DNA from: Geodermatophilus saharensis
Lineage (GTDB): Bacteria; Actinomycetota; Actinomycetes; Mycobacteriales; Geodermatophilaceae
NCBI RefSeq assembly: GCF_900188205.1
Contig: NZ_FZOH01000001.1
Coordinates: 716,359 to 780,358 of the forward strand
DNA length: 64,000 nucleotides
Direction of reading: 5' to 3'
Part shown: piece by piece, positions 8,954 through 20,683 of the stretch
Position numbering within the stretch: the first letter of the stretch is position 1
Layout: each line of letters opens with the position of its first letter
Notes under the pieces: generated by a model
The model's database searches: none
What the model was told of the DNA's origin: nothing
The model's input: the letters and a program-made list of their open reading frames with translations, nothing else
Program-made: the position numbers and the translations under genes

Positions 8954-10768
8954 TTGCGCCGAACGCGCTACCCCCTCGCCGCCGCCGTCGCGGCCGCGAC
9001 CACGGCCGGCCTGCTGGCCGTCCCCGCCGCGGCGCAGGCCGCGCCCAAGCCGCCCGTCCCGGTGCAGCTCCTGGCGATGAACGACTTCCACGGCCGGATC
9101 ACCCCGCCGAGCGGGGCCGACGGCGCGCTGGCCACCTCGCCCGGTCCGGACAACGTCTACGGCAACACCGACGACGTGACCGTCCCGGTCGGGGGCGCCC
9201 AGCACGTCGCGGCCACCGTCGAGGCGCTGCAGGCGCAGTTCGCCCAGCAGAACGGCGGGTCGGCGGACTCGTTCTTCGTCGGCGCGGGCGACCTGATCAG
9301 CGCCTCGCCGTTCGAGTCCAGCGTCTACAAGGACGAGCCGACCATCGAGGCGCTCAACGCCATGGGCCTCGACGTCTCCTCCGTGGGCAACCACGAGTTC
9401 GACCGGGGCACCGAGGAGCTGCGGCGCATCTCGGCCGCGACCGACGGCACCTACACCGACGACGTGACGGCCTGCGAGGGCATCGAGCCGGGCGTGGACG
9501 GCTGCTTCGGCACCGGTGAGCACGCGTTCGAGGGCGCGCAGTTCCCGTACCTGGCCGCGAACGTCGTCTCCCGCGAGACCGGCGAGCCGATGCTGCCGCC
9601 GTACCAGGTCTTCGACGTCGCCGGCGGGCAGCAGGTCGCCCTCATCGGCGTCGTCACCGAGACCACCCCGACCATTGTCTCGCCGGACGGCGTCGCCGAC
9701 GTCGAGTTCATCGACGAGGCCGACGCGGTCAACCGCTGGACCAAGGAGCTCAAGAAGCAGGGCATCCGGGCCGTCGGGGTGCTCGTCCACGAGGGCGGGT
9801 CGGTCAGCGACCCCAACGCCGCGGCGACGGCGAACAACTGCACCGACCTGACCGGCCCGATCGTCGACATCAACGCACGCATCGACAAGGACGTCGACTT
9901 CATCGTCAGCGCGCACACCCACCAGGCCTACAACTGCCTGCTGCCCGTCCGCGGCAGCCAGCCCCGGCTGGTCACCCAGGCCGGCTTCTACGGTCGCCTG
10001 GTCACCGACATCCGGCTGACGCTCAACCCGAACACCGGCGACGTCGACCGGCGGGCCACCTACGCGGCGACCAACGTCCCGGTGACCCGCACGGCCGCCG
10101 ACCCCGAGGTCCAGGCGATCGTCGACTACTGGAACGCTCGGGCCGCCGAGACCCGCAACGTCGTCGTCGGTGAGGCCGCCGCCACCATCGGCACCGCCGG
10201 GTCGGCCGGCCGCAACGCGGAGCAGCCGATCGTCAACCTGGTCGCCCAGGCCCAGCTCGAGGCCATGCAGCAGGACCAGTTCGGCAACCCGGTCATCGCC
10301 TTCATGAACCCCGGCGGCGTGCGCACCAACATCGAGGCCGGCGAGGTGACCTTCGGCGAGCTGTTCAACGTGCAGCCCTTCGGCAACACGGTCAACGCGA
10401 TCACGCTGACCGGCGCGCAGATCGACGACGTGCTGGAGGAGCAGTTCCAGCTGAACGGCGGCCCGCGCAACAGCCAGCTGATCCTGGGCACGTCCGAGGG
10501 CTTCGCCTACACCTACGACCTCGACCTGCCCTACGGCGACCGGGTCGTCGACACCTCGATCACCCTCGACGGGGTGACCATCGACCCGGCGGCCAGCTAC
10601 CGCGTCGTGGCCAACTCGTTCCTCACCGCCGGCGGTGACTCGTTCACCACCTTCGCCGGCGGCACGGGCCTGACCGTCGGCCCGGTCGACGTCGACACCC
10701 TGGTGGCCTACTTCGAGGCCAACTCCCCGGTCAGCCCGCCGCCGGCGAACCACGGCACGGCGATCTGA
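8954..10768 (+). CDS. Secreted bifunctional metallophosphatase/5'-nucleotidase
   Basis: UshA/YfkN-type exported enzyme (604 residues) that would hydrolyse extracellular nucleotides and cyclic phosphodiesters. I start it at TTG 8954: GGAGG lies six bases upstream, and the product then opens with a clean Sec signal (RRTRYPLAAAVAAATTAGLL...AAAQA, cleavage near residue 30). The frame is open further upstream into mnmA but has no signal logic there. Metallophosphatase motifs appear in order: NDFHGR, GAGDLIS, GNHEFDRG, SAHTHQ. The C-terminal nucleotidase domain shows NPGGVRTNIEAGEVTFGEL and LTGAQIDDVLEEQ. There is no LPXTG anchor, so the protein is probably released. An extra DDVTACEGIEPGVDGCFG segment with a cysteine pair lies before the third motif. 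Confidence 0.92.
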   Translation: MRRTRYPLAAAVAAATTAGLLAVPAAAQAAPKPPVPVQLLAMNDFHGRITPPSGADGALATSPGPDNVYGNTDDVTVPVGGAQHVAATVEALQAQFAQQNGGSADSFFVGAGDLISASPFESSVYKDEPTIEALNAMGLDVSSVGNHEFDRGTEELRRISAATDGTYTDDVTACEGIEPGVDGCFGTGEHAFEGAQFPYLAANVVSRETGEPMLPPYQVFDVAGGQQVALIGVVTETTPTIVSPDGVADVEFIDEADAVNRWTKELKKQGIRAVGVLVHEGGSVSDPNAAATANNCTDLTGPIVDINARIDKDVDFIVSAHTHQAYNCLLPVRGSQPRLVTQAGFYGRLVTDIRLTLNPNTGDVDRRATYAATNVPVTRTAADPEVQAIVDYWNARAAETRNVVVGEAAATIGTAGSAGRNAEQPIVNLVAQAQLEAMQQDQFGNPVIAFMNPGGVRTNIEAGEVTFGELFNVQPFGNTVNAITLTGAQIDDVLEEQFQLNGGPRNSQLILGTSEGFAYTYDLDLPYGDRVVDTSITLDGVTIDPAASYRVVANSFLTAGGDSFTTFAGGTGLTVGPVDVDTLVAYFEANSPVSPPPANHGTAI

Positions 10769-10812
10769 CCGACCGCACCACCCGGGCGACCGGGGCACGG
10801 CGGCGGCGGTAC

Positions 10813-10818
10813 TAGCGT
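10813..10818 (+). promoter_or_regulatory. Probable -10 (TAGCGT) for the MetE-like gene
   Basis: TAGCGT lies seven bases before GTG 10826, and there is no ribosome site. The hexamer also sits between GGCGGCG and CGCCGCC arms, so start-site accessibility may matter. Confidence 0.45.
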
Positions 10819-10825
10819 CGCCGCC

Positions 10826-11850
10826 GTGGCCACCCCGACCGAGCCCGAGACCACTCCCGACCCGAGGCCGGTCCCCGCACCGTGGGGGCCGGCCTCGGGC
10901 GTCGGGTCGCTGCCCGGCACCGACCCGGCGGAGGCGCTGCGGGTCGTCCTCGGCGAGCTGCCCGAGCTGCCGCACCTGCCCGAGCTGCCCGCGCGCGGCC
11001 CGGGCGCCGACCTGATCGGGCGCAGCGCCGCCCTCCTCGTCGACCTCGCCGTCGACCTCACCCCCGGCGGCTGGCGGCTGGTGCCGCGCGGCGGGATCGA
11101 CCTGCGCCGGGCCCAGGAGCTCATGAGCCGCGACCTCGACGCCCTGCACGACGTCGCCGAGCCCCACCGGGGACCGTTCAAGGTCCAGGCGGCCGGTCCC
11201 TGGACGCTGGCCGCGGGGCTGGAGCGCGAGCGCGGCGAGCGGGCCGTCGTCGACCCCGGCGCCCGGCGGGACCTCGGGCAGTCGCTGGCCGAGGGCATCG
11301 CCGCGCACGTCGCCGCGGTGTCGGCCCGCGTGCCCGGCGCGCGGGTCGTCGTCCAGCTCGACGAGCCCTCCCTGCCCGCGGTGCTGCAGGGGGCACTGCC
11401 GACGGCGAGCGGGTTCGGCCGGCTGCCCGCCGTCGCCGCGCCCGACGTCGAGTCCGAGCTGGCCGCCGTCGTCGCCGCGGTCCCCGCTCCGGTCGTCGTC
11501 CACTGCTGCGCGAACCGGGCGCCGCTGGACCTGCTGCGCGCCGCCGGCGCGGCCGCGCTGTCGTTCGACCTCGGCCTGGTGCAGGACCTCGACGCGCTCG
11601 GGTCCGCCGTGGAGGCCGGCACCCACCTGTTCACCGGCGTCGTGCCCGGCACCGACGCGCCGCTGCCGGCGCCCAGGGCGACCGCCTCGCGGCTGCGGGC
11701 CTGGTGGCGCGAGCTGGGCTTCCCCGCCGACGACCTGCACGCCGCGGTCACCCTCACCCCGGCGTGCGGCCTGGCCGGGGCGAGCCCCGGCTACGCCCGG
11801 GCGGCCATGACCCACGTCCGCGAGGCGGCCCAGTACCTCCTCCCGGAGTA

Positions 11851-11851
<1 letters not shown>
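10826..11851 (+). CDS. MetE C-terminal-domain-like zinc protein (methionine synthase family, function unresolved)
   Basis: A 341-residue protein matching only the catalytic barrel of cobalamin-independent methionine synthase. The duplicated N-terminal half needed to hold polyglutamyl-methyltetrahydrofolate is absent. Zinc-ligand-like residues are visible: H226 and C228 (VVHCCANRAPLDLL) and C314 (TPACGLAG), with D248 where MetE has a glutamate. PWGPASGVGSLPGTD near the start is the family opening. The position directly before ligA matches Rv3015c in M. tuberculosis, also annotated only by similarity. It may be a methyltransferase using another methyl donor, or may have changed role. The GTG start looks leaderless. 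Confidence 0.75.
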
Positions 11852-14113
<2,262 letters not shown>

Positions 14114-14500
14114 GGCGGCTCGGGCCGGCGTCCGCCGGACGGAGACGTGCGCCCGGCTGTCGCTGGTGAACGGCCGGCGGTGCCAGTCCTCCCAGCGGGC
14201 CTGCGGCTCGAGCCCGGCCAGTGCGGCCACGAGGTCGAGCTCGGCCGGCCACACGTAGCGGAACGGCACCGAGACGACGTCCAGGTGCCCGTCGGTGACG
14301 GTGTGGTGGTGCGACACCAGGCGCTGGGTGGCGACGTCGTCCTCGTCGAAGCGGAGGGGCCGGGCGCTCACCGGGCGGCAGGCGCTGCAGGTCGGGGACG
14401 CCGACCGCGACGACGAAGGCCCCGCCGGGGCGCAGGCGGGCTGGCGGCGTTGCGGAAGCAGGCCACCTGCTGGTCCTGGGCGGTCAGGTTCCGGCGTCGC
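14114..14500 (-). pseudogene. Decayed class I SAM-dependent methyltransferase, fragment 1
   Basis: Reading the minus strand, three pieces in different frames give one recognisable methyltransferase: NLTAQDQQVACFRNAA, then LRPGGAFVVAVGVPDLQRLP after a frame change near 14445, then RFDEDDVATQRLVSHHH and SVPFRYVWPAELDL after another change near 14360. The tail FTSDSRAHVSV follows and the stop is lost against the ligA end. The SAM-binding N-terminal half is missing. This order of segments is typical of small actinobacterial methyltransferases whose C terminus reads SDSRSHVSV. At least two frameshifts plus truncation make a working protein very unlikely. Confidence 0.7.
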
Positions 14501-14507
14501 TGCGCTG

Positions 14508-14930
14508 CTACCTGCGCCAGACATCGACCGTGGTGCCGGCCATCTGCTCGCTGAACCGTCCATCGGGACCGGCCGCTGCGAGGAGCTGCCGGAGCCCGGC
14601 CTCGACGTCGCCGACCCGGTCACCGAAGAGGTGAGGAGCTGCGCTCGACAGGGAGAACACACTCGCCACGACGTCGTCGGCGCTGCGGACGACCACGTGA
14701 CCGGGGATCTCGATGCGGGTCGGGCCGGTGAAGCCGGCGGCCCGGTACACCTCGCCCTCGCGGGCGCCCAGGTCCTCGTCGGCGGCTGCGACCTCGGGCA
14801 GGATCCCGTGGCCGGCGCGGCGGCGCGGGCCGAGGAAGCTCCTGACGAGGTCGTCGATCTCCTGCCGCGGCGGCCTCGGGTGGGGCAGGAGCGCCGTGGA
14901 CAGAGAAGTGCTGCTCAAAGGCGCACCCGG
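14508..14930 (-). pseudogene. Truncated methyltransferase-like C-terminal fragment 2
   Basis: An open minus-strand stretch ending at TAG (14508-14510) encodes about 140 residues resembling the C-terminal third of a class I methyltransferase: [53 protein letters not shown] and PDGRFSEQMAGTTVDVWRR. No SAM-binding glycine motif exists upstream, and the region 14930-15015 shows no convincing coding signal. Its stop abuts the middle of fragment 1, so two different gene remnants appear to be joined end to end. An ATG at 14993 could open a 161-residue frame, but its first 25 residues look non-coding. Confidence 0.6.
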
Positions 14931-15015
14931 AACGTCGGACCGTCCGAGCGCAGGCCGCCACGGCGGGGTCCGCGTCGCCGGAGGTGGGCGCATCCGACCG
15001 CAACTCCAGGGCAGC

Positions 15016-15684
15016 TCAGACCGGCGGCAGGTGCGCCACCGTGGCCGCGATGCCCGTCAGGTGGGTCAGCCGGAGCAGCTCCGACCGGCGGAACGCCGGA
15101 CCGCCCGAGCGGCCGAGGACCACGGCGGTGGCGGGATCGCCGAAGGGAGCCGCCATCATCTCGATCGCCATCTCCCGCCAGCGCTCGGGCAGCCAGTCGT
15201 CCTCACTGGGCAGCAGCCGGGGCGTCGACAGCGGGAGCCAGGGCAGCTGCACGCCCTCGAGGGCGGGGGCGGCGTCGGAGGCGGCCAGCACCTCACCGCC
15301 ACCGGCGCCGTCGGCCAGCACCACCGCCGACCAGCCGCCGTGGAACACCCGCGGCAGCTCGACGGCGAGGATCTTGACCGCGGTGCCCTCGGGGGCGCGG
15401 GCGAGGGCCTCGAGCAGGTCGAGCTCGCGGTGGGTGTCCAGTGCGCCCGCGAAGGGCCGCAGCGACTCCACCTGCACCCCGGGCACCGCCTGCGCGGCGG
15501 TGATGAGGCTGTCGGGCAGGCGGCCGGGGGGCAGGTCGACGACGACGTCGTCGACGGCGACGCCGCCACCGCGCTCGAGGACGTCGAGGGAGACGATGTC
15601 GACCCCCGCGTCGCCCAGCGCGGTCGCCACCGCGCCGAGCAGGCCGGGACGGTCGGGCACGACCAGCCGCAGGAGATAGGACAC
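15016..15684 (-). CDS. ACT-domain amino-acid-binding regulatory protein
   Basis: A 222-residue cytosolic protein with an N-terminal ACT domain ([37 protein letters not shown]) of the type that binds amino acids allosterically. A second, less conserved alpha/beta region follows, with [11 protein letters not shown] and [13 protein letters not shown] at the end. Start GTG 15684 has GGAGG a few bases upstream. It lies between ligA and gatC on the opposite strand, exactly the place of Rv3013 in M. tuberculosis. There is no enzyme domain. It is probably a stand-alone sensor, but partner and ligand are unknown. It is divergent from the gat operon across 193 bp. Confidence 0.82.
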   Translation of the reverse strand: MSYLLRLVVPDRPGLLGAVATALGDAGVDIVSLDVLERGGGVAVDDVVVDLPPGRLPDSLITAAQAVPGVQVESLRPFAGALDTHRELDLLEALARAPEGTAVKILAVELPRVFHGGWSAVVLADGAGGGEVLAASDAAPALEGVQLPWLPLSTPRLLPSEDDWLPERWREMAIEMMAAPFGDPATAVVLGRSGGPAFRRSELLRLTHLTGIAATVAHLPPV

Positions 15685-15813
15685 GGTTCCTCCGCTGACG
15701 ACGTCGAGGGGCAGCCGATCGGCGTCGATCGAGTGGCGCCAGCAGCTTCCCCCACCGGGCACCCCGCGGTCGAGCGCACTCCCCGGCCCGATCGGGGCCC
15801 CCGGCGGCCCGCG

Positions 15814-15819
15814 TACAGT
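15814..15819 (+). promoter_or_regulatory. Probable -10 (TACAGT) for the gat operon
   Basis: TACAGT about 58 bases before the gatC ATG, in the divergent gap with the ACT gene. It would give a 5' UTR of roughly 50 nt with the ACAGGAG site at 15858-15864. No clear -35 is seen. Confidence 0.4.
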
Positions 15820-15877
15820 GACCGGGTTGCGTCCCTGGCGCCGGCGCGGCGCCGACGACAGGAGTCCCGCCCCAGTC

Positions 15878-16207
15878 ATGAGCACCACCACCCCCGCATC
15901 CGGAGCGGCACCCGCCCTCGGCCGCCAGGACATCGCGCACCTCGCGCGGCTGGCCCGGCTCGCCGTCACCGACGAGGAGCTCGACCGCTTCGCCGGCCAG
16001 CTGGGGGCCGTCCTCGACGCGGTGGCCCAGGTGCAGCGCGCCGACGTCGGCGACGTCGCCCCCACCACGCACGCCGTCCCGCTGACCAACGTCCTGCGGG
16101 CCGACGTCGCCACGCCGTGCCTGCCCCGCGACGCCGTCCTGGCCGCCGCCCCCGCCGCCGAGGACGGGCGCTTCCGCGTCCCGCGCATCCTGGGGGAGGA
16201 GGAGTGA
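15878..16207 (+). CDS. gatC: Asp/Glu-tRNA(Asn/Gln) amidotransferase subunit C
   Basis: Small linker subunit (109 residues) that wraps GatA and GatB together. Typical sequence: [32 protein letters not shown] near the N terminus, then a C-terminal [11 protein letters not shown]...RDAVLAAAP segment. ATG 15878 is preferred over an upstream in-frame ATG at 15818 because ACAGGAG lies before it and homologues begin here. It overlaps gatA by 4 nt (GTGA) in a run of coupled genes. Confidence 0.94.
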   Translation: MSTTTPASGAAPALGRQDIAHLARLARLAVTDEELDRFAGQLGAVLDAVAQVQRADVGDVAPTTHAVPLTNVLRADVATPCLPRDAVLAAAPAAEDGRFRVPRILGEEE

Positions 16208-17697
16208 GCGACCTCACCGCCCTCACCGCCGTCGAGCTGCAGGCGGCCCTGGCCGCCGGCGAGACCTCCTCGGTGGAGGTCACCCGTGCCCACCTCGACC
16301 GGATCGCCGCCGAGGACGGCGCCCTCGGCGCCTTCCTGCACGTCACGGCCGACGCCGCGCTCGCCCGGGCCGCGGAGGTCGACGCCTCGGGCACCGCGGG
16401 CACCGGCCTGGCCGGCATCCCGGTCGCCCTCAAGGACGTGTTCGTCACCGAGGGCGTGCCCACCACCAGCGGCTCGCGCATCCTCGAGGGCTGGCGGCCG
16501 CCCTACTCGGCGACGGTCGCGAGCCGCCTCGCCGACGCCGGCACCGTGCTCCTCGGCAAGACCAACATGGACGAGTTCGCCATGGGCTCGTCCACCGAGA
16601 ACTCCGCCTACGCGGTGACCCGCAACCCGTGGGACCACGACCGGATCCCGGGTGGCTCCTCCGGCGGGTCGAGCGCGGCGGTGGCCGGCCGGCTCGCGCC
16701 GCTGGCGCTGGGCACCGACACCGGCGGCTCGATCCGCCAGCCCGCGGCGGTCACCGGCCTGGTCGGGCACAAGCCCACCTACGGCTCGGTGTCGCGCTAC
16801 GGGCTGATCGCCTTCTCCTCGAGCCTGGACCAGGCCGGCCCGATGGCCCGCACGGTGCTGGACGCCGCCCTGCTGCACGAGGCCATCGGCGGCCACGACC
16901 CGCGCGACTCCACGAGCATCGACGCGCCCGTGCCCACCGTCGTCGAGGCCGCCCGCCGCGGTGCCGGCGGCGACCTGTCGGGCCTGCGCGTCGGCGTCGT
17001 CCGCGAACTCGGCGGCGAGGGCGCCCGCGAGGGCTACGAGCAGGGCGTGCTCGACCGGTTCGCCGAGGGGGTCGCCCTGCTCGAGGCCGCCGGCGCGCAG
17101 GTGCGCGAGGTGTCGTGCCCGTCGTTCGGGCTGGCGTTGCCGGCGTACTACCTCATCGCCCCCAGCGAGGCGTCGTCGAACCTGGCCCGCTTCGAGGGCA
17201 TGCGGTTCGGCATCCGGGTGGGCGACGACGGCAGTCACGACGTCGACGAGGTCATGGCCCTGACCCGCGAGCAGGGCTTCGGCCCCGAGGTCAAGCGGCG
17301 GATCATCCTCGGCACCTACGCACTGTCGGCCGGCTACTACGAGGCCTACTACGGGCAGGCGCAGAAGGTCCGGACGCTGATCAGCCGCGACTTCAGCGCC
17401 GCGTACGACGACGTCGACGTGCTGGTCAGCCCCACCAGCCCGACCGTGGCCTGGCCGATCGGCGCCCGCGTCGAGGACCCGCTGGCCATGTACGCCGCCG
17501 ACCTGTGCACGCTGCCGGCCAGCCTCGCCGGCGTCCCGGCGATCTCGGTGCCCTGCGGGCTGTCCGACGGCCTGCCCGTCGGCCTGCAGGTGATGGCGCC
17601 GGCGCTGGCCGACGACCGCTGCTACCGCGTCGCGGCCGCCGTCGAGGCCGCGCTGGGCGCGCCGCTCACCGACCGCCTGCTGGAGCGTGCCGCGTGA
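16204..17697 (+). CDS. gatA: Asp/Glu-tRNA(Asn/Gln) amidotransferase subunit A
   Basis: Amidase subunit (497 residues, normal) that releases ammonia from glutamine to convert Glu-tRNA(Gln) to Gln-tRNA(Gln). The Ser-cisSer-Lys amidase set is visible: K77 in [12 protein letters not shown], the serine-rich loop [13 protein letters not shown], and the nucleophile region [28 protein letters not shown] and [15 protein letters not shown] are also classic. GTG 16204 overlaps the gatC stop. The C terminus overlaps the next small gene by 4 nt. Confidence 0.97.
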   Translation: MSDLTALTAVELQAALAAGETSSVEVTRAHLDRIAAEDGALGAFLHVTADAALARAAEVDASGTAGTGLAGIPVALKDVFVTEGVPTTSGSRILEGWRPPYSATVASRLADAGTVLLGKTNMDEFAMGSSTENSAYAVTRNPWDHDRIPGGSSGGSSAAVAGRLAPLALGTDTGGSIRQPAAVTGLVGHKPTYGSVSRYGLIAFSSSLDQAGPMARTVLDAALLHEAIGGHDPRDSTSIDAPVPTVVEAARRGAGGDLSGLRVGVVRELGGEGAREGYEQGVLDRFAEGVALLEAAGAQVREVSCPSFGLALPAYYLIAPSEASSNLARFEGMRFGIRVGDDGSHDVDEVMALTREQGFGPEVKRRIILGTYALSAGYYEAYYGQAQKVRTLISRDFSAAYDDVDVLVSPTSPTVAWPIGARVEDPLAMYAADLCTLPASLAGVPAISVPCGLSDGLPVGLQVMAPALADDRCYRVAAAVEAALGAPLTDRLLERAA

Positions 17698-17873
17698 ACG
17701 GCGCGCTCAAGGCCGCCTGGGGGCTGACCGCCTTCGTGGTGCTCGCCGGGCTGGTCCTGTGGCTGGTCACCGGCGAGGCCGTCTTCGCCGTCTTCATCGT
17801 CCTGGGCCTGCTGACCGGCGTCGGTGCCTGGCTGACCGGGCGCACCGCCCCGAAGGGAGACCGCACCCCGTGA
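17694..17873 (+). CDS. Small two-helix membrane protein inside the gat operon
   Basis: A 59-residue protein: a short basic start ([10 protein letters not shown]), two hydrophobic helices ([17 protein letters not shown] and [19 protein letters not shown]), and a charged tail [12 protein letters not shown]. It overlaps gatA by GTGA at its start and gatB by GTGA at its end. Full translational coupling on both sides argues that it is a genuine gene rather than spacer. I know no assigned function. It could be an unrelated passenger or could bring the amidotransferase near the membrane; the latter is speculation. Confidence 0.72.
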   Translation: MNGALKAAWGLTAFVVLAGLVLWLVTGEAVFAVFIVLGLLTGVGAWLTGRTAPKGDRTP

Positions 17874-19369
17874 GCGAGCCCCTCGTCGAGTTCGACGACG
17901 TCCTCACCCGCTACGAGCCGGTCATCGGCCTGGAGACCCACGTCGAGCTGGGCACCGAGTCGAAGATGTTCTGCGGCTGCACGACCGCCTTCGGCGCCGA
18001 GCCCAACACCCAGACCTGCCCGGTGTGCCTGGGCCTGCCCGGCTCGCTGCCGGTGGCCAACGCCGCCGCGGTCGAGTCGACCATCCGGATCGGCCTGGCC
18101 CTGGGCTGCCGGATCGCCTCCTGGTCGCGCTTCGCCCGGAAGAACTACTTCTACCCGGACATCCCCAAGGGCTTCCAGACCAGCCAGTACGACGAGCCGC
18201 TGTGCACCGCCGGGCACCTCGACGTCGAGGTCGACGGCGAGACGTACCGGGTGGAGATCGAGCGGGTGCACCTGGAGGAGGACACCGGCAAGAACCTGCA
18301 CGTGGGCGGGGCCACCGGCCGCATCCACGGCGCCGAGTACTCGCTGGTCGACTTCAACCGGGCCGGCATCCCGCTGGTCGAGATCGTCACCCGGCCGGTC
18401 GCCGGGGCCGGCGCGAAGGCGCCCGAGGTCGCCCGCGCCTACGTCACCGAGCTGCGCGAGATCATCCAGACCCTCGGCGCCTCCGACGTGCGCATGGAGC
18501 AGGGCAGCCTGCGCTGCGACGTGAACACCTCGCTGGCCCCGGTCGGCAGCCTGGAGTGGGGCACCCGCACCGAGACGAAGAACGTCAACTCGCTGCGGTC
18601 GGTCGAGCGGGCCGTGCGCTACGAGATGCGCCGGCAGGCCGCCGTCCTCGACGCCGGCGGGCGGATCGTGCAGGAGACCCGCCACTTCCACGAGGACACC
18701 GGCAGCACGTCGCCGGGGCGCAGCAAGGAGGAGGCGACCGACTACCGGTACTTCCCCGAGCCCGACCTCGTCCCGCTGGCCCCCGACGCCGAGTGGGTGG
18801 AGAAGCTCGCCGCCGGGCTGCCCGAGCTGCCGGCCGCCCGCCGCGCGCGGCTGCGCGAGGAGTGGGGCCTGTCGGCCACCGAGATGGCCTGGCTGGTCAA
18901 CGCCGGCGCCCTCGGGGTGGTGGAGGGGACCGTCGCCGCGGGCGCCTCGCCGGCCGACGCGCGCAAGTGGTGGCTGGGCGAGCTGGCCCGCCGCGCCAAC
19001 GACGCCGGCGTGGAGCTGACCGCGCTGCCGGTCACCCCGCGGCAGGTCGCCGAGCTCAGCGCGCTGGTCGCCGAGGGCACGGTCAACGACCAGCTGGCCC
19101 GGCAGGCGCTCGACGGCGTGCTGGCCGGCGAGGGCGACCCGCGCGCCGTCGTCGAGTCGCGGGGGCTGGCCGTGCTGGGGGAGTCCGACGAGCTGGTGGC
19201 CGCCGTCGACGTCGCGATCGCCGGCGCCCCCGACGTCGTCGCCAAGGTGCAGGGCGGCAAGGTGCAGGCCCTCGGCGCGCTCGTGGGCGCGGTCATGAAG
19301 GCCACCCGCGGCAAGGCCGACGCGGCCACGGTGCGCCGGATGCTCGAGGAGCGCGTGCTCGGGAGCTGA
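17870..19369 (+). CDS. gatB: Asp/Glu-tRNA(Asn/Gln) amidotransferase subunit B
   Basis: tRNA- and ATP-binding subunit (499 residues) that activates the gamma-carboxyl of Glu-tRNA(Gln). Signatures are [36 protein letters not shown] (zinc-binding cysteines), [33 protein letters not shown] and [15 protein letters not shown], plus the C-terminal YqeY-like tail that contacts tRNA ([20 protein letters not shown]). GTG 17870 overlaps the preceding gene. A 20-bp hairpin follows and probably ends transcription from both sides. Confidence 0.97.
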   Translation: MSEPLVEFDDVLTRYEPVIGLETHVELGTESKMFCGCTTAFGAEPNTQTCPVCLGLPGSLPVANAAAVESTIRIGLALGCRIASWSRFARKNYFYPDIPKGFQTSQYDEPLCTAGHLDVEVDGETYRVEIERVHLEEDTGKNLHVGGATGRIHGAEYSLVDFNRAGIPLVEIVTRPVAGAGAKAPEVARAYVTELREIIQTLGASDVRMEQGSLRCDVNTSLAPVGSLEWGTRTETKNVNSLRSVERAVRYEMRRQAAVLDAGGRIVQETRHFHEDTGSTSPGRSKEEATDYRYFPEPDLVPLAPDAEWVEKLAAGLPELPAARRARLREEWGLSATEMAWLVNAGALGVVEGTVAAGASPADARKWWLGELARRANDAGVELTALPVTPRQVAELSALVAEGTVNDQLARQALDGVLAGEGDPRAVVESRGLAVLGESDELVAAVDVAIAGAPDVVAKVQGGKVQALGALVGAVMKATRGKADAATVRRMLEERVLGS

Positions 19370-19373
19370 GCCC

Positions 19374-19428
19374 GTGCACTTCCGCGGACGTGCCCGCCCT
19401 GGCGGCGTGCACGTCCGCGGAAGTGCAC
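19374..19428. terminator. Long bidirectional hairpin between gatB and the convergent lipoprotein gene
   Basis: Perfect 20-bp arms (19374-19393 and 19409-19428) around a 15-nt loop. It sits exactly between convergent stops. The arm core CACTTCCGCGGACGTG is itself nearly palindromic. There is no U-tract. Confidence 0.75.
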
Positions 19429-19431
19429 CGG

Positions 19432-20613
19432 TCAGACGGGGGAGGAGCCCGTCGAGGACGGGGGGAGGATCCGCAGCACGCGGTCGTCGTCCTCGGCGGG
19501 GGTGCCGACGCCGTCCCGGTTCGACGTCGTGATCCACAGCGCGCCCTCGCCGTCGAGGACGACGGTGCGCAGCCGCCCGTAGCGGCCGCCGAGCAGCTCC
19601 TCGGGCACCTCGACGACGCCGCCCTGGCCGTCGACCTGCACGGCGTAGACCCGCTGCCCGTCGAGCGCGCCGAGGAACACCGTGGTGCCGGCGGCGGCGC
19701 ACCCGCCCAGGCCGCCGGCACCGTTGTCGACCGTGTGCACCGGCGGGACCGTCGCGGCGCCGGGGGTGGGCCAGCCGTGGTCGGTGCCTTCGCTGAGCCG
19801 GTTGAGCTCGTCGGGGCCGGCCGCGGACTCGTCGACGGCGTAGACGACGGTCGGCTGGTCGCCGGTCAGGCAGACCGCGGTGACGTCGGAGAAGCCGCTG
19901 CTGAACACCGGCCCCGCGGCGTTGGCCGGCTGCCCGAAGACGTCGATGTGCAGCACCTTGCCGCCCAGCGACGCCGGGTCCTGCGCCAGCGCCGGGTTCC
20001 CCGTGTCCCCGGTGCCGACGTAGAGGGTGCCGTCGGGGGCGAACTGCAGACCGCCGCCGTTGTGCGTCTCCCCGCGCGGGATGCCGGTGTAGACCGGGTT
20101 GGGCGTGCCCCCCATCGGGAAGCGGACGACGCGGTTGTCGGTCGCGGTCGAGACGTAGGCGTAGAACAGCCCGTCCTCGTCGAAGGTCGGGGACAGCGCG
20201 AGGCCCAGCAGCCCGCCGTCGCCGGCGGTGTCGACGCCCGGCAGGACCATCAGCTCGCGCGGGGGCGACCGGTCGGGGAACACCTGAAGCAGCCGGCCGG
20301 TCTCCCGCTCGCCGACCACCGCGCTGCCGTCGGGCAGCACGACCAGCCCGGTGGGCACGGTCAGGTCGGTGGCGACGACGTTCGGGTCGCCGGCGGTCTG
20401 CCCCGAGCCGGGCTCGGCCGGCTCACCGGGCGCCGGGGCGGGGGAGGACTCGGTGGGCGGGCCGACCTCGGGCGGCGCGCCCTCGGGCAGCGGCCGGAAC
20501 GGCCCGCGCGGCTCGTAGCCGTCGTCGCCGCAGCCGGCGAGGACCAGGGTCAGGGCCACCGCGCAGGCGGCGCCGGCCGCCCGCCGTCCCCGCTGCCGCC
20601 TCACCCGACCCAC
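19432..20613 (-). CDS. PQQ-type sugar/sorbosone dehydrogenase-like lipoprotein
   Basis: Exported six-bladed propeller of about 393 residues resembling soluble glucose/sorbosone dehydrogenases. A basic start and hydrophobic run end in the lipobox LVLAGC, so the mature protein should be lipid-anchored outside. A Pro/Glu-rich linker follows. Propeller landmarks are TGLVVLPDGSAVVGERETGRL, GDGGLLGLALSPTFDEDGLFY, GETHNGGGLQFAPDGTLYVGTGD and LGGKVLHIDVFG. The location beside gatB matches mycobacterial LppZ. Cofactor and substrate are unproved; many family members have no known activity. GTG 20613 and GTG 20604 are both possible starts, and neither has a ribosome site. Confidence 0.82.
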   Translation of the reverse strand: MGRVRRQRGRRAAGAACAVALTLVLAGCGDDGYEPRGPFRPLPEGAPPEVGPPTESSPAPAPGEPAEPGSGQTAGDPNVVATDLTVPTGLVVLPDGSAVVGERETGRLLQVFPDRSPPRELMVLPGVDTAGDGGLLGLALSPTFDEDGLFYAYVSTATDNRVVRFPMGGTPNPVYTGIPRGETHNGGGLQFAPDGTLYVGTGDTGNPALAQDPASLGGKVLHIDVFGQPANAAGPVFSSGFSDVTAVCLTGDQPTVVYAVDESAAGPDELNRLSEGTDHGWPTPGAATVPPVHTVDNGAGGLGGCAAAGTTVFLGALDGQRVYAVQVDGQGGVVEVPEELLGGRYGRLRTVVLDGEGALWITTSNRDGVGTPAEDDDRVLRILPPSSTGSSPV

Positions 20614-20683
20614 AGTACGGGCGGATCCCGGGGCCACGGTGCCACCGGGCGGCCCGCGGCGGTGGGTGCCAGTCTCGGAGGCC

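Noticed and set aside
14508-14993. Possible intact 161-residue gene from ATG 14993
   Set aside because: It lacks the SAM-binding half of the family it resembles, and its first residues look random, so it is listed as a fragment.
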